Below are positions 20,037 through 29,865 of a DNA stretch of 30,579 bases, in pieces. The DNA comes from Spongospora subterranea (taxonomy: Eukaryota > Endomyxa > Phytomyxea > Plasmodiophorida > Plasmodiophoridae). Position numbers and translations under genes: made by a program. A model generated the notes under the pieces. The model saw only the letters and a program-made list of their open reading frames with translations, ran no database searches and was not told where the DNA came from. The DNA is taken from positions 4,014 to 34,592 of the forward strand of contig OUQQ01000157.1 of the NCBI GenBank assembly GCA_900404475.1, given 5' to 3'. Positions within the stretch are counted from its first letter, which is position 1; every line of letters begins with the position of its first letter.

Positions 20037-20237
20037 TACCGTATACTCCTTACTGTACACTGCACTGTATATTCACTCGATAAAGAGTGTCACATCACAA
20101 TCGTATAAGATATGGGGGCCAGAAGCGCCCAAGGCATTATTTATATGTATTTGCTGATAAAGCTTTTTGCATAATAATTTCGGTCGTAATAATAGATATA
20201 ACAGGTTAATAAAAATCAGAAAACCCTCTTGGAAATT

Positions 20238-20733
20238 TCATTCGCCATCAGCTAGGATTTGAGGATGCTGTCCCAAAAACCGGTTTGCTCTGAAATGCTG
20301 CATTGCGAATGACAATTAAGAGCGATATGGAGTTCATTTTTGGTGAAACAAACCTTCCAATGCCAGAATTGGTTGTTATGAAGCTGCTCAATAAATCCTG
20401 AGTCCGACAATCTGGAACGGAAGCTCTGCTGCTGTAGCAATTCGAGAAAATGAAGGGAGTGAGGATGGCTAAGAATTGTGAGACAGAATGAGACTATCAA
20501 TTATCACTGAAAAATGATACTCACCTAATAAAATGAATATATTCTGGTGTTCGCCAATATTGTAAATAGTCAATATACGCAACGAATCTCTGATCTTCAA
20601 AATATTTATTCTGGGAAAGACTCTGCAGGTACCAAGGATTTGCTAAGAGTTCTACAAACTCTATTTCCAGTAAGAACCGTGTTTTGTCGTCTGAAAAAAC
20701 AGCCATTATCTCGGCGGTATCAGCAGAGGCCAT
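20238..20733 (-). CDS. MED31: MED31, Mediator complex subunit 31 (Soh1)
   Basis: Subunit of the Mediator middle module that bridges regulators and RNA polymerase II; nuclear. Three exons, 20525-20733, 20354-20468 and 20238-20297, with two 56-bp introns (GTGAGT...TCTTAG, phase 2; GTTTGT...TGCAG, phase 0), give 127 residues. The conserved core is clear: RFLLEIEFVELLANPWYLQSL, then NKYFEDQRFVAYIDYLQYW, TPEYIHFI, PHSLHFLELLQQ and, across the second junction, HWK joined to HFRANRF, matching HWQHY in other species. Without the second splice the frame continues into a poorer tail, so the third exon is preferred. The ATG at 20733 gives a short N-terminal extension, normal for the family. The start overlaps by 14 bases a minus frame that ends at 20720. 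Confidence 0.93.
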
Positions 20734-21148
20734 GGTTCAATGGATTGGTTTGAACTAAATTCCAAATGGCGATGGTGGCGCAGCCCAAGCAGTCCTCGCC
20801 CGGTAGAGCCAACCCAACTGTACCTGGCCAGACATGCGGTAATGGCATATGGTCATCATCAATCCTTTTCCCGTCGAAAGAACTGAAACACTTCTGACCT
20901 TCACCGCCGGATCCTTCGCTACTCGAAAAGAACAATCAATCCAGGAATCAGGTTTAAAGGCGGCGCAAAGCTCGTAGGTCATGTTGGAATTTTTATGCCT
21001 TTGGTAGCTGCTAGGCACGAGCTGTCTTGCTGCAATCACGCTAATCTTCTGTACATTCCCCGCAAAACGGTCGATACTCCGATTTCGTATGAGAAAACTT
21101 ACGGCAACATGACATAAGAATTTTATGTATTGAAATAGTGAAAAAAAT
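20734..21148. other. Gap between MED31 and transporter, possible small frame
   Basis: Two minus-strand frames overlap here: one at 20755-21039 and one at 20720-20935. The latter looks the more protein-like, with DDDHMPLPHVWPGTVGLALP and a Gly/Ser-rich start, but it has no recognised relatives and no satisfying upstream exon. It may be an exon of an unrecognised gene or of an alternative MED31 leader. The final about 90 bases before the transporter stop are AT-rich. Confidence 0.35.
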
Positions 21149-23075
21149 TCATAGCCACTTCATTCTTCTCATGACGTAAATGAAAGGAATTACGATGGCA
21201 ATCATAACAGCAATGATAGTGTAGAACACGATAGGCGTTTCACCACTTGTATCATTTACCTGGAACGGGACTTTAACATTCATCCCCCATAAGCCCGTTA
21301 TGAATGTCATCGGCAAGAAAGCTGTCGCAAACGAAGAAATGTTTTTCATGACTAAGTTGATATTGTTCGAAGCCTTTGCAACTTCGATAGAAACCTGAAT
21401 ACGTCGACGCTGAACAATAGAAACGGAGATTGTGCAACGCTGATCTACCTTGGCAAGATAAGTAGACTGTAAAGAGTTCAACAAATCCTGTGACAATTCC
21501 AGCTTCTGGATCATGGTCAGCACATGGTCAAGAACATCACGAAAATATGCCACTCGAACTCCTGACAGAAACGAGCGCCTTTCTCGTGACATTAACTGTG
21601 TAATGATGTCACGCCGGGACCAAAGACCCTGTTGATTATGATCAGACTTTTACGATCGGCAATATATATATATCAAAGATAAACCTGTCGTAATACGGTC
21701 AAACGGCGTCGAACGACGCCCATCCTCCTGAGCAAATCGGACTGCTCTGATTGCGAGAGCATATAAACTAGGTCCTCTAATGAATCCATATCTTGAACAG
21801 ACTGATCGACGATAAACGTGTCATAATCGACGATGCAGTCAATGATAGCATGAACCTGGTAAACAGAGGAGTTTAAACAAAGGAAAAGTTGATTTGCCGA
21901 GATTGTCTGTACCAGTGTTGCAGTCGATGGAATTTCTTTGCCGTTGACCTTCCGGAGCCGTTTACGAATTGAGTCCAACGTGGGAACTGGACTATGATGA
22001 AGCGTCATGACCACGTTGCTCGAAACGATAACGTGAAGGTTATCGAAGTAATCGCGGTTTTCATGCTGAGCAGGCAGTTAGTATAGAACCAATGTTTAAA
22101 AAAACAAACATCTAACTGGCAATGGTAATCCATGAAGACTAATGAGCATGTAATCATGGAACGCCTCTACTTTCTGGCGCATATAATCAACAGAAATATC
22201 TTCGATAGTCAACGGATGGAGTTGAAATGCACGACCAATTCTTTCGAGTTCATCTGGTCGGGACGATTGAATATCAAGCCAAATAACCGTTCTCGAGTTG
22301 GCGTCCGTCTTTAATCGTTCAATTACTTCGATAAAGCTGAGATTCAGATTATGAGAAATACAAAATACCACTCAATCAGGTTCACATACGAGTCCAGCTT
22401 ATCGATATCAACTGCTTCCTGACCAGAGACATGCATTTTGGCGGCAAACTCGGAGGGAGGACCTAGTGTCTGTGACCGCGAAAATCGTCGGTTTTCATTT
22501 AAGTCCCGCTCGAAAGTAGGCGATGTGATGTTGGAATCACCAGAGACCTAAGTTGGGAAACACTTAGAAAGACGGTTGCGGGACGAAAATCTGGCTTTCC
22601 TTTTCTAGTGTTTTCAAAATATCGTTATTATCAGGTGTGAGTTCTACAACGTCCCCTTTACCCGAAGTGAATTGCTTCTCAAATGTTGGGCGCAACAGCA
22701 AAGGAGTAGCATCACCAACAGGAACAAGGGGTTCTTGTGCCTGATTAAGAAAACAACATTGAGCGATATATCATCAAAAACTCGCCTCAAACATACGTGG
22801 GTAATTTTAGTCCCTTCCATGACAAATTGATAGTCGTGATTAATACGTTCCGGGAGATCAACGAATTGCTCTTGAATGGCGTTTCTGACATGGGAAAGTG
22901 TCGCTTCTGCATTGACTACTGCGACACCGAAATCCTCATCCTCATCTTCCCAGCGCAAGACAACTAGTTTGATCTGGGATGGCGAAACCTCTGAAGCTAG
23001 CGGAATAGGCAATACAACCGAATTGACACTGCCATTGTGCGAATTCGCGTCCGACGACAAACGTTGATAGTCCAT
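21149..23075 (-). CDS. CorA/Alr1-Mnr2-like magnesium transporter
   Basis: Membrane channel-type transporter for Mg2+ (possibly other divalent cations). Seven exons join in phase: 22797-23075, 22585-22740, 22369-22547, 22117-22336, 21685-22065, 21449-21628 and 21149-21394, giving 546 residues. Introns are 56, 37, 32, 51, 56 and 54 bp. Residues 1-200 are a polar cytoplasmic region. The CorA core begins about residue 205 with VIWLDIQSS and FQLHPLTIEDI, followed by helices to RREIITQL-like RRDIITQL. The family signature GMN is at residues 502-504 (GLWGMNVKVPFQ), after a first membrane helix; the second helix is TPIVFYTIIAVMIAIVIPF near 520-540, and the end is basic (MRRMKWL). GMNVKVP is typical of fungal Alr1/Mnr2. 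The last intron is stop-free and divisible by three, so retention would insert 18 residues just before the pore helix. Confidence 0.9.
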
Positions 23076-23909
23076 CACAACGTCAATACAGTGATGACGC
23101 TCCTAATAATCATAAGCGACCAAGAAAGCTGCGATCGATCTGCAAATCCAGGCAAATGGCGACCGGCAAATACTCGACCGGATAAACCGGCGCAGTTGTA
23201 GTGAGATTAATGGTTATGAATGATGCTTGAGGATTTATTCCGATAGCCGTATGAGCGTGATCCCATTATCTTAAGGGAATGTGTTCCAATCCTGGTTATT
23301 ATATATTACTAGGAGACCTTCTCTGTACCGCCGTCTCCCCGCACCGCCCTCAGGAAATAGTATCAACTCGATTATGTTAATGGAGCGATATGGAGCGCCA
23401 TGTGTAACAGTGATCCCCACCCAACAACTGATTGAGACTGGGTTGGGGCCTCTCTGACTTGATCAGCTCTCGGATTAGGCGGTGATCATGGCGGTGGTCG
23501 TGTCGATCATGGCCGATGATCATGCCAATATTGTCGCGCTCGGTTTTATCATGGCGATATAAGCTGGGAATTATTGACGATATTCGTTGTGGACGGCTAT
23601 ATAAATGTGGTCACGTAGTTTATGATTTGCAGTTTGGCGAAAATCTATAGGATAGGCTCGAAATGAACTTATCATTTTATGGAATAAATCCCTATCAACC
23701 GATCATATTTTTGATTCACACATTGACTCACTTTACTGCAGTTTGAACGCTTTTGTAAATTACCGACAAATTATCGAACGTTTCGTCCGATATCCGTTTG
23801 CTGGTGCTCGATCCAGACTATTGCAAATACATAATCCCGACGATCGCCATTCATCCTTTAATCGTATACGGAGTTCACCAGATCGTGTATGGTGTGATCA
23901 GGTCGAATA
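23076..23909. other. Divergent intergenic region with GATCATGGC motifs
   Basis: This is the shared upstream region of the CorA-like transporter (-) and PNKP (+). No gene is supported. Between 23481 and 23556 the motif ATCATGGC or ATCATGCC recurs four times (near 23485, 23508, 23519, 23548), several within GATCATG palindromes. These could be regulatory sites. A plus frame from 23798 overlaps the PNKP start and is a shadow. Confidence 0.45.
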
Positions 23910-25364
23910 ATGACGAAGCGCTTAGCGGACGGGGCTTTAAAACAGACACTGGCGCCGTCGCTGTTCACACCGTCTCAATCGGCTATCGACTCCACCATCA
24001 TCTCCAGCTCTTTGCTTCGACTCTCCAGTTCGAATCTATCCACCCTGGTGCGGGGGCGAACGAACGTGTCAATTGTGGCGTTTGATCTTGATGGAACATT
24101 GATCAAGACCAAATCTGGCAGAGCCTTTCCTAAAGAGGCCAACGATTGGGTTTGGGCTTTTCCCGATGTTGTTAAAACCATTCGCAAAGCAATGGGCGAA
24201 GGGAAACTTTGCGTCATTTTCTCAAATCAAGCGTCGAAACTTGCTGTGAGCACCGTTCAGGAGCGAATTCGCCAAGTCCTATTGGGAATATCATTGCCCG
24301 CGATCGCGTATGCCGCTCTCGCCAAAGATCATTACCGCAAACCGGATACGGGAATGTGGGATCACTTACAGGATTATTTGAGCACAGAGTTCAACGCCAC
24401 AGTTGATGTGTCAGCGTCGATATTCATTGGTCAGAATCGCTACTCCAACCAGTCAAATACCTTAGTAAATAGATCACAGGAGACGCCGCTGGACGAATCG
24501 CATCATCGAATCCTATTCGAAAACAGGATTTTTCCCATTCCGACCGCGCGTTCGCCATGAATGCCGGAATAGAATTCAAGGTTTTGGCAAATTATCGCAT
24601 GTGGCGCTATTGCTGACCATCGCTCCAGACCCCTGAGGAATATTTTCTCGGTCACGAACCGCTTCCTTTCAAAATTATCAATCCTACTCAGGCATTGCCT
24701 GAAGTCCCGGATCGTGCCGCTCTAGAAGCTGCTCTGGCTAAGCTCAACAATGACCAAGATCGCGAACTGGAGATTCTGCTGTTGGTTGGATGGCCTGCAT
24801 CGGGAAAGGTAAAGCGCCGCGTCATTCCACTCAGTCTCGTCCTCGTCCAAAGCTGCTCATTTTTAGTCCACGTTCTGTCGCAAATATCTATCGTCGTATG
24901 CGATCATCAATCAGGACGTTATGAAGACCGCCGCGAAATGTCTCAAGTTGGGCGAGGAGTCGCTTCGCAGGAATCGATCAATCTGTGTCGATAATGTTGA
25001 AAATTGTTCCCATCTGCACCATCCGCTCTAACAAGGTCTTTCTTATATTCAGACCAATTTTCGGAAAACCTCGCGTTCTGCATGGATCGCACTGGCTCAG
25101 AGTTTACCGTTCAAATGTCGAGTTCGTGTCGCGAAATTTGAAGTGGATCGTGTTTTGGCCGAGCATCTGAATTGTGTTCGTGCAGCTCAGTCCTCTAGAT
25201 CCGGTTTGGGTCCAATCAAGATCCCCGATGTCGCCTATCACACATATGCCAAGTTCTATGTGGAGCCATCTACAGAAGAAGGCATTTGCGACATCATTCC
25301 TATACCATTTGTGCCTGAATTCACAACAGATCAGAATCGGTTATTGTTCAACAGGACTTATTAA
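23910..25364 (+). CDS. PNKP: Polynucleotide kinase 3'-phosphatase (PNKP/Pnk1)
   Basis: DNA-repair enzyme that removes 3'-phosphates and phosphorylates 5'-hydroxyl ends at strand breaks. Five exons: 23910-24429, 24480-24580, 24629-24808, 24867-24995 and 25053-25364, with introns of 50, 48, 58 and 57 bp; 413 residues, like fission yeast Pnk1. The HAD phosphatase domain has VAFDLDGTLIKTKSGRAFP with catalytic D59 and D61, CVIFSNQ, RKPDTGMWDHL and, across intron 1, FIGDAAGR. The kinase domain has the Walker A loop GWPASGKST at about 261-269, INQDVMKT, and AEHLN near the C-terminus. There is no N-terminal FHA domain, unlike human PNKP. The first about 50 residues are Ser-rich and may be a nuclear or mitochondrial targeting region. 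The ATG at 23910 is the first in frame. Confidence 0.94.
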
Positions 25365-25491
25365 AACCGTTGTTCCAGATCCATCATATTTCTTACCTTC
25401 GCCCCCTGTCCTTCTGATTTTTTGATGTGTATTCGTGCTTAAGATAGATCACCAAGATTTTCACAGGGTCATACCGGATGGTTAGTCATCC

Positions 25492-26086
25492 TTAGAACAG
25501 GTTGATGACCAACTTCAAGAGCAACAGCCGACCCAGCTTTTGATCGAGACCGTGCTTTTTGAAGCGTCGCCCAGATGGGTTAATGATCAGGCCGCGGTCT
25601 CGGATCTGACTGAAATTGGACCCCTGATCAGGTCGCGGCCGCTCAGCGCATCCCTTGTAATTATCGCCAGCCAGCATCGCTGTATTGGTATCGTCGGCGA
25701 CGACGTCAAAGAGACGCAATGCGCTGTGGCGTCTTTTTGCATTGCCACCTGTCGACTGATCATGTTTATATTGGTGTTCCATTTACCAATTTTACCCATC
25801 AGCATAGTCACCCTGTTTATTGAAAGGCATCGATTGGCGACTTCGTCTCCGATTCGCGCCATATTGAGCGTATTTATCAATGATCGTGACCTGCTGTCCA
25901 TCCTATTGTGTCAACATTTTGATCACGACTTTGTGGAGGGCGACTTGTTTCCTAAAATTCATTGCCATCATGAACCGCTATCGCAACTCAATCATCGTAT
26001 TGTTCAGCCGCATTTGTTGGGACCGAAGGGGGCCATTGCCAACAGCAAACAGAGGCGAAGAGATGATCCACTGGCCCATTACTCAT
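25492..26086 (-). CDS. Tentative small basic protein, four exons
   Basis: Four minus-strand exons fit exactly in phase: 26051-26086 (ATG, MSNGPVDHLFAS), 25945-25977, 25812-25902 and 25492-25748, introns 73, 42 and 63 bp, giving 138 residues. The chain is basic, with VTIIDKYAQYGANRRRSRQS, then LRLFDVVADDTNTAMLAGD and a tail GRRFKKHGLDQKLGRLLLL. I recognise no family. The opposite strand is open for 182 codons (25540-26088) and could be the real gene instead, but its sequence is hydrophobic in an irregular way and gives no start, splice or family signal. The phase agreement of the minus model favours it moderately. Confidence 0.45.
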
Positions 26087-26469
26087 AAGGCGATGGAATA
26101 ATCTGACGCCTCCGTTGGTTTAATTACCGAAGGTGCAACCAGCCCGGAATTGACTCCCAAAAAGAGTCTTCTCGTTGCCGAAAGCACTGTACAGAGTTAT
26201 CCAACAGCAAAATCGATTGCCGATGACTCGACCAAACAAGCGCCAGTATTTGATCGCAAGCATAACCATGTCTTCCTAAGGGCAGAAATCCGGACGCCAA
26301 ACGCAATCGCATCAATTCTGGTCCAAAAACAGAGCCGAGAGCAGCTCCGGAACCACATTGTGGTCCAGAAATCGAACTGCATCGGGAGGTTGACCCAGGA
26401 TGAATCTTGAATCTGTCGAACCTGGAAATATTCGCTTATCAAATACAGTGCTTCCAGATTGAAACATGA
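26087..26469. other. Region open on both strands, not assigned
   Basis: A plus frame (26150-26410, containing TPKKSLLVAESTVQSYPTAK) and a minus frame (about 26124-26400, containing LRLASGFLPLGRHGYACDQI) overlap almost completely. Each could be coding, neither is recognised, and no splice context decides. It may be an exon of the flanking minus gene or the leading part of the PIF/Harbinger relic. Confidence 0.3.
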
Positions 26470-27254
26470 AAAGCATTTCTGCTACACACGCTGGATATCC
26501 GCCGTCGACGGCAACGTCGCCGGCGAAAGTTGCAACAGAGAGGCATCGCCGACATGTTTGAATCGGATTTCGAAAAAAGATTTCCGTTTCAGACGGAGCG
26601 AGATCTATTTCTTAGCTGAGGTCTTACAATTGCCAGAAACGGTTGTCACATCTGAGAATGACGTGATATCGCGGGCTGATGAGCTGGCAATGCTTCTCTT
26701 TCGACTGGCCTATGCATTCATGTTGAAATGAATCAAACCTGTGTTTAACAGATCTGATATTAGCTGTGTGCCCCAGGTTGAAAGACATCCCACTGATGTT
26801 TGGGAGGTCAAAATCTCCCTATTCCCGAATAATCTCTCACGTTGTTGAACAACTGTACTTGATACATTTGGAGAAAAAATTTCTGGCTGAACACTTTCCG
26901 GAAAGTCGTGTTGAATCATAGTGTAAAGCCATTGTCGACAAAAGTATAAAATCAGTAAATATATCATTTTGTTACTGACATTGTTCTCTACCAGGAGCTC
27001 CAATACAGAACTGTTTCGGATTTATCGACGACACGAAATATTTCTGCTGCCGCCCATCAGCCCGCCCCAATCGACGAGAAAATTCACAACGGGAACTTTA
27101 TTCCGGGCACTTGCGTCGGCATGGGTTGAACTTTCACTGAAAAACCACCCCGGATGGTTTAATCATCTCGATGGCGGATCCGTGTGAGGGATGCCGCAAC
27201 GACAGTACCATGCTCTTGCGGTCTGGAATTCTCGAACGCTTTTCTACAATGTAA
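26470..27254 (+). pseudogene. PIF/Harbinger transposase fossil
   Basis: Fragments of a PIF/Harbinger (DDE_Tnp_4-type) transposase lie in order in different frames. An Arg-rich start (DIRRRRQRRRRKLQQRGIAD) runs into DFEKRFPF, then with a frame change FLAEVLQLPETVV and ELAMLLFRLAYA. After a stop and a CCCCAG acceptor come LKDIPLMFGRSKSPYSRI, then after a likely intron ending CTACCAG (26994) the block GAPIQNCFGFIDDTKYFCCR, with the first catalytic Asp in FIDDT (usual FIDGT). Then TPDGLIISM and EGCRNDSTMLLRSGIL follow, with the second Asp in RND. In-frame stops sit at 26919-26921 and 27138-27140. The third catalytic acidic block is absent. No inverted ends or three-base target duplication were found. 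The element is dead. Confidence 0.72.
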
Positions 27255-27483
27255 TTGTATTACGAACGGTCTTTACTTCCAATTCTTTTTTTTTGCGCAA
27301 AAGTGTTGTCCTGCTCTCTCCGGTGTACACTGCTCGACGATGTGACCAGCACCAGATTTCCACTGTAAGAGCGTTGCTGTGGACTTCAAGATCTGTTCTT
27401 CAATCATTTTGACCTCCTCATCCTTTTAATTCTCTTAGGTGTGTATTTGATGGCGATTCAATGCTTAATGGCTAATTGTAGAT

Positions 27484-29243
27484 TTATGGTTTAGTGAATC
27501 GCAACGTCTTCACCTGAGTGTGCTCATTATTTTTAAGCCATTTCTCGTCTGTTTCCCCAGCCTTGGAAGCACAAAGGATTCCAGTGTATTCAATTAAAGA
27601 ATGGGTGATACAAAAATTGGTTGTATCTAGAGGACGCATCATGACAATTTCGATTCTCTGGATTTCTTGATTTAACACAGTGATGATAGTGCTTGCTGCA
27701 TCTTTGACATATTTCAAGTTCAAGCCGTGTGAGGCCGAACTAGTTACTTGAACGAACCGGAGCATCAGAGATTGTTCAAACTCCACCAAACCAACAAGGT
27801 CAAAACCGCCTTGATTCCATTTGTGGGGTATAAGCCAGCATCCAGGAACAAGGCGGTCGGCAACTTGTGCCATAGAATCAAAATCCAAATTGCATTCAAC
27901 GTAATCTGATATTGCCCACCTCTCATCACCTACTTCCATCAACCCTCCTTTACTAGCGATGATCTGGTTAATAAAATCCATTTCCACAATCCACCCCGTA
28001 AACGAGGGATTTTGCAATCCTGAAGCAATGCCATACGCCAGCCGAACTGCTTCACTTCCTCCTTCTCGTAGAGCAATTTTCGCAACATAAGGGCTTGTGA
28101 AAAATTTGCGATGGTGGCCAGGATACGAAGACATTAAATGATTTACACTACCAATGCTTCGCTCACCAACTACTCCCTTGAGCATATCGATGCTGTTTGG
28201 TGCAGATTCGAAAAATAGGTTGATGAGGGCAAGAACGTCTTCACGTTGCATCGCAAACATCCATTTTGCCGAACAACCGGCATAGTAGTAGTTGCTGATA
28301 ATGTACCGCTCAAGCTCCTCATCGTCCATTGTGAGATTTGAGTCTGTTCCTATAAAGTCTTTAACGCTCTGAACAGCTCCGTGTCCGATGAAGCAGCACG
28401 ATATTCTTCGATAGTCCATGGATATGACCAAAAGAAGCATATTCCCAAATTTTTGTCCCGCTCAAAATTGAATTTTACAGCGATGGACGCGACCATGATC
28501 GATTTTCGTTCCGGATTGAAAGAGTGGTCGAAAACGGCACTTGTAAGCCCTTTGTCTTCAGACCCGGTAACTCCATCAATAACGACGATATCGGCCATAG
28601 TTGTTGTTACATAGTCTGGAATATCTCCACCCTGTGGAGATAGTAGAACATAGAGACCTTCGGAATGTTGCGATACACTAATCCATAGGAGTGTTTTTCC
28701 AAAGTTCTTGACTTGAAAACAGGCCCAAAACCAGACAGGGATCGACTTTCCTACTCCTGGAGGACCAACTATTCGAATACCACTGTACATGGTATCTAAT
28801 GCAGTTAACAACTGGCCAGTATCCTCTCTGCAGTAGAGTCTCTTTGATGGTCTGTCCTTACTGCTTAAACCAGAATCATAAAGTCCATCGACTTTGAAAA
28901 ACGAACCAACAGATGGAACCACAGCAACGAAATCGAGCGTAAAGCCAACATGCGATTGATCCAACATGTATTTGGGAGACTTTGAAGCTGGAGGAGCTCC
29001 ATTTATGTCACACCACTCCCTTATTTCTGCACCTAATCCTCCACTTACAGCATCTAGAAGTTTCTGCCATGGAACCGCATACGACGCTCTTTTAACAAGA
29101 GCTCCCATGTTTCCAATTCCTTGAGCCCTCAGTTCCTTAAGCCAAATATCCCCAATAGCATCAACACCAGAGCCTTTAGCCCATTCTAACACCATTTCGC
29201 TTAGTCCACCATCATCACGTGAAGTAGGTTGCAGGTTGGCCAT
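27484..29243 (-). pseudogene. Crinkler-like NTPase-nuclease gene, frameshifted
   Basis: This resembles the Crinkler/RHS-type family (CRN): a P-loop NTPase module followed by a restriction-endonuclease-fold nuclease, known as host-directed effectors of oomycetes and chytrids. Two long frames overlap: 28350-29243 (297 codons from ATG at 29243) and 27484-28440. The first has Walker A GPPGVGKS at residues 160-167, a Walker B strand IVVID near 219-223, and FFWSYPWTIEEY, typical of the family. The second carries DYVECNLDFD, then GGFDLVGLVEFEQ and LRFVQVTSSASHG, which fit the D...QVT core of the PD-(D/E)XK nuclease. The frames should be continuous; they part around 28366-28380, consistent with loss of one base or, less likely, a sequencing error. 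No signal peptide or LxLFLAK header is seen at the N-terminus. The function of the intact ancestor is inferred from the family only. Confidence 0.75.
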
Positions 29244-29502
29244 AGTATTGCAGGCTTCAAAGAAGGGAGATATTGTTGTGTGATTGTGATCAATTGGGAG
29301 TGACGGTTTATTCAGCAAAGACACGGTATTGACCACAGTGGATGATCCTGTTGAACCGGTTCTTGGTCAGTACCCGGAAATCCGACCGAAACCGATACTC
29401 CGGATCGCGTAAATCTCGGTCGCAGCCCGATGCTCAATGACTCATTACTTTAAGCGCTCCCTCCAGAGCGTAGGGACGCGAATACGATCTGAATGCGGAG
29501 CC

Positions 29503-29865
29503 TGTTGAAAATTATTGGACCAAGTGGTTTAGTCAGTATGTCAGCCGTCATGTCCTCAGATTTGCATTATCGCAGCTGAATTACCCCTTCCGCGATCTTT
29601 GTTAGATGAGACTCCAATGTAAACCCTAGCCCTAAATGCTGTGTCCCGGAATCCGAATAAATCTCTCTTCTCTCTTGTCTGTTATCACAGATTAACAGTC
29701 GAATATGGCGTTTGCGCCATGGGCAGTGCAGAGGAGAAGATGCAGCTTGGAGCTGTAATGGCAGATGTAGCCAACACTTGTCGTTAGAATTGCTTCCAGC
29801 TGAAGCTGCCAAAATCGATATGATGACGAAATCCGTCAGGCACCGAATGGGCATAGATAACTTGA
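29503..29865. other. Possible LTR and leader of a retroelement
   Basis: At 29503 the sequence TGTTGAAAATTATTGG resembles the start of copia-type long terminal repeats (TGTTG...). Reading on, it leads without an obvious gene to the Gag-like frame. No matching second copy lies in this window and no primer-binding site was recognised, so the LTR call is a suggestion. Short plus frames such as MGSAEEKMQLGAVMADVANT and LLPAEAAKIDMMTKSVRHRM occur between 29719 and 29880 and may be decayed leader or coding sequence. Confidence 0.3.

Noticed and set aside
20755..20830. tRNA gene suggested by GGTTCAA-like and GGCGCAG-like segments
   Set aside because: No cloverleaf pairing or proper A and B boxes could be laid out.
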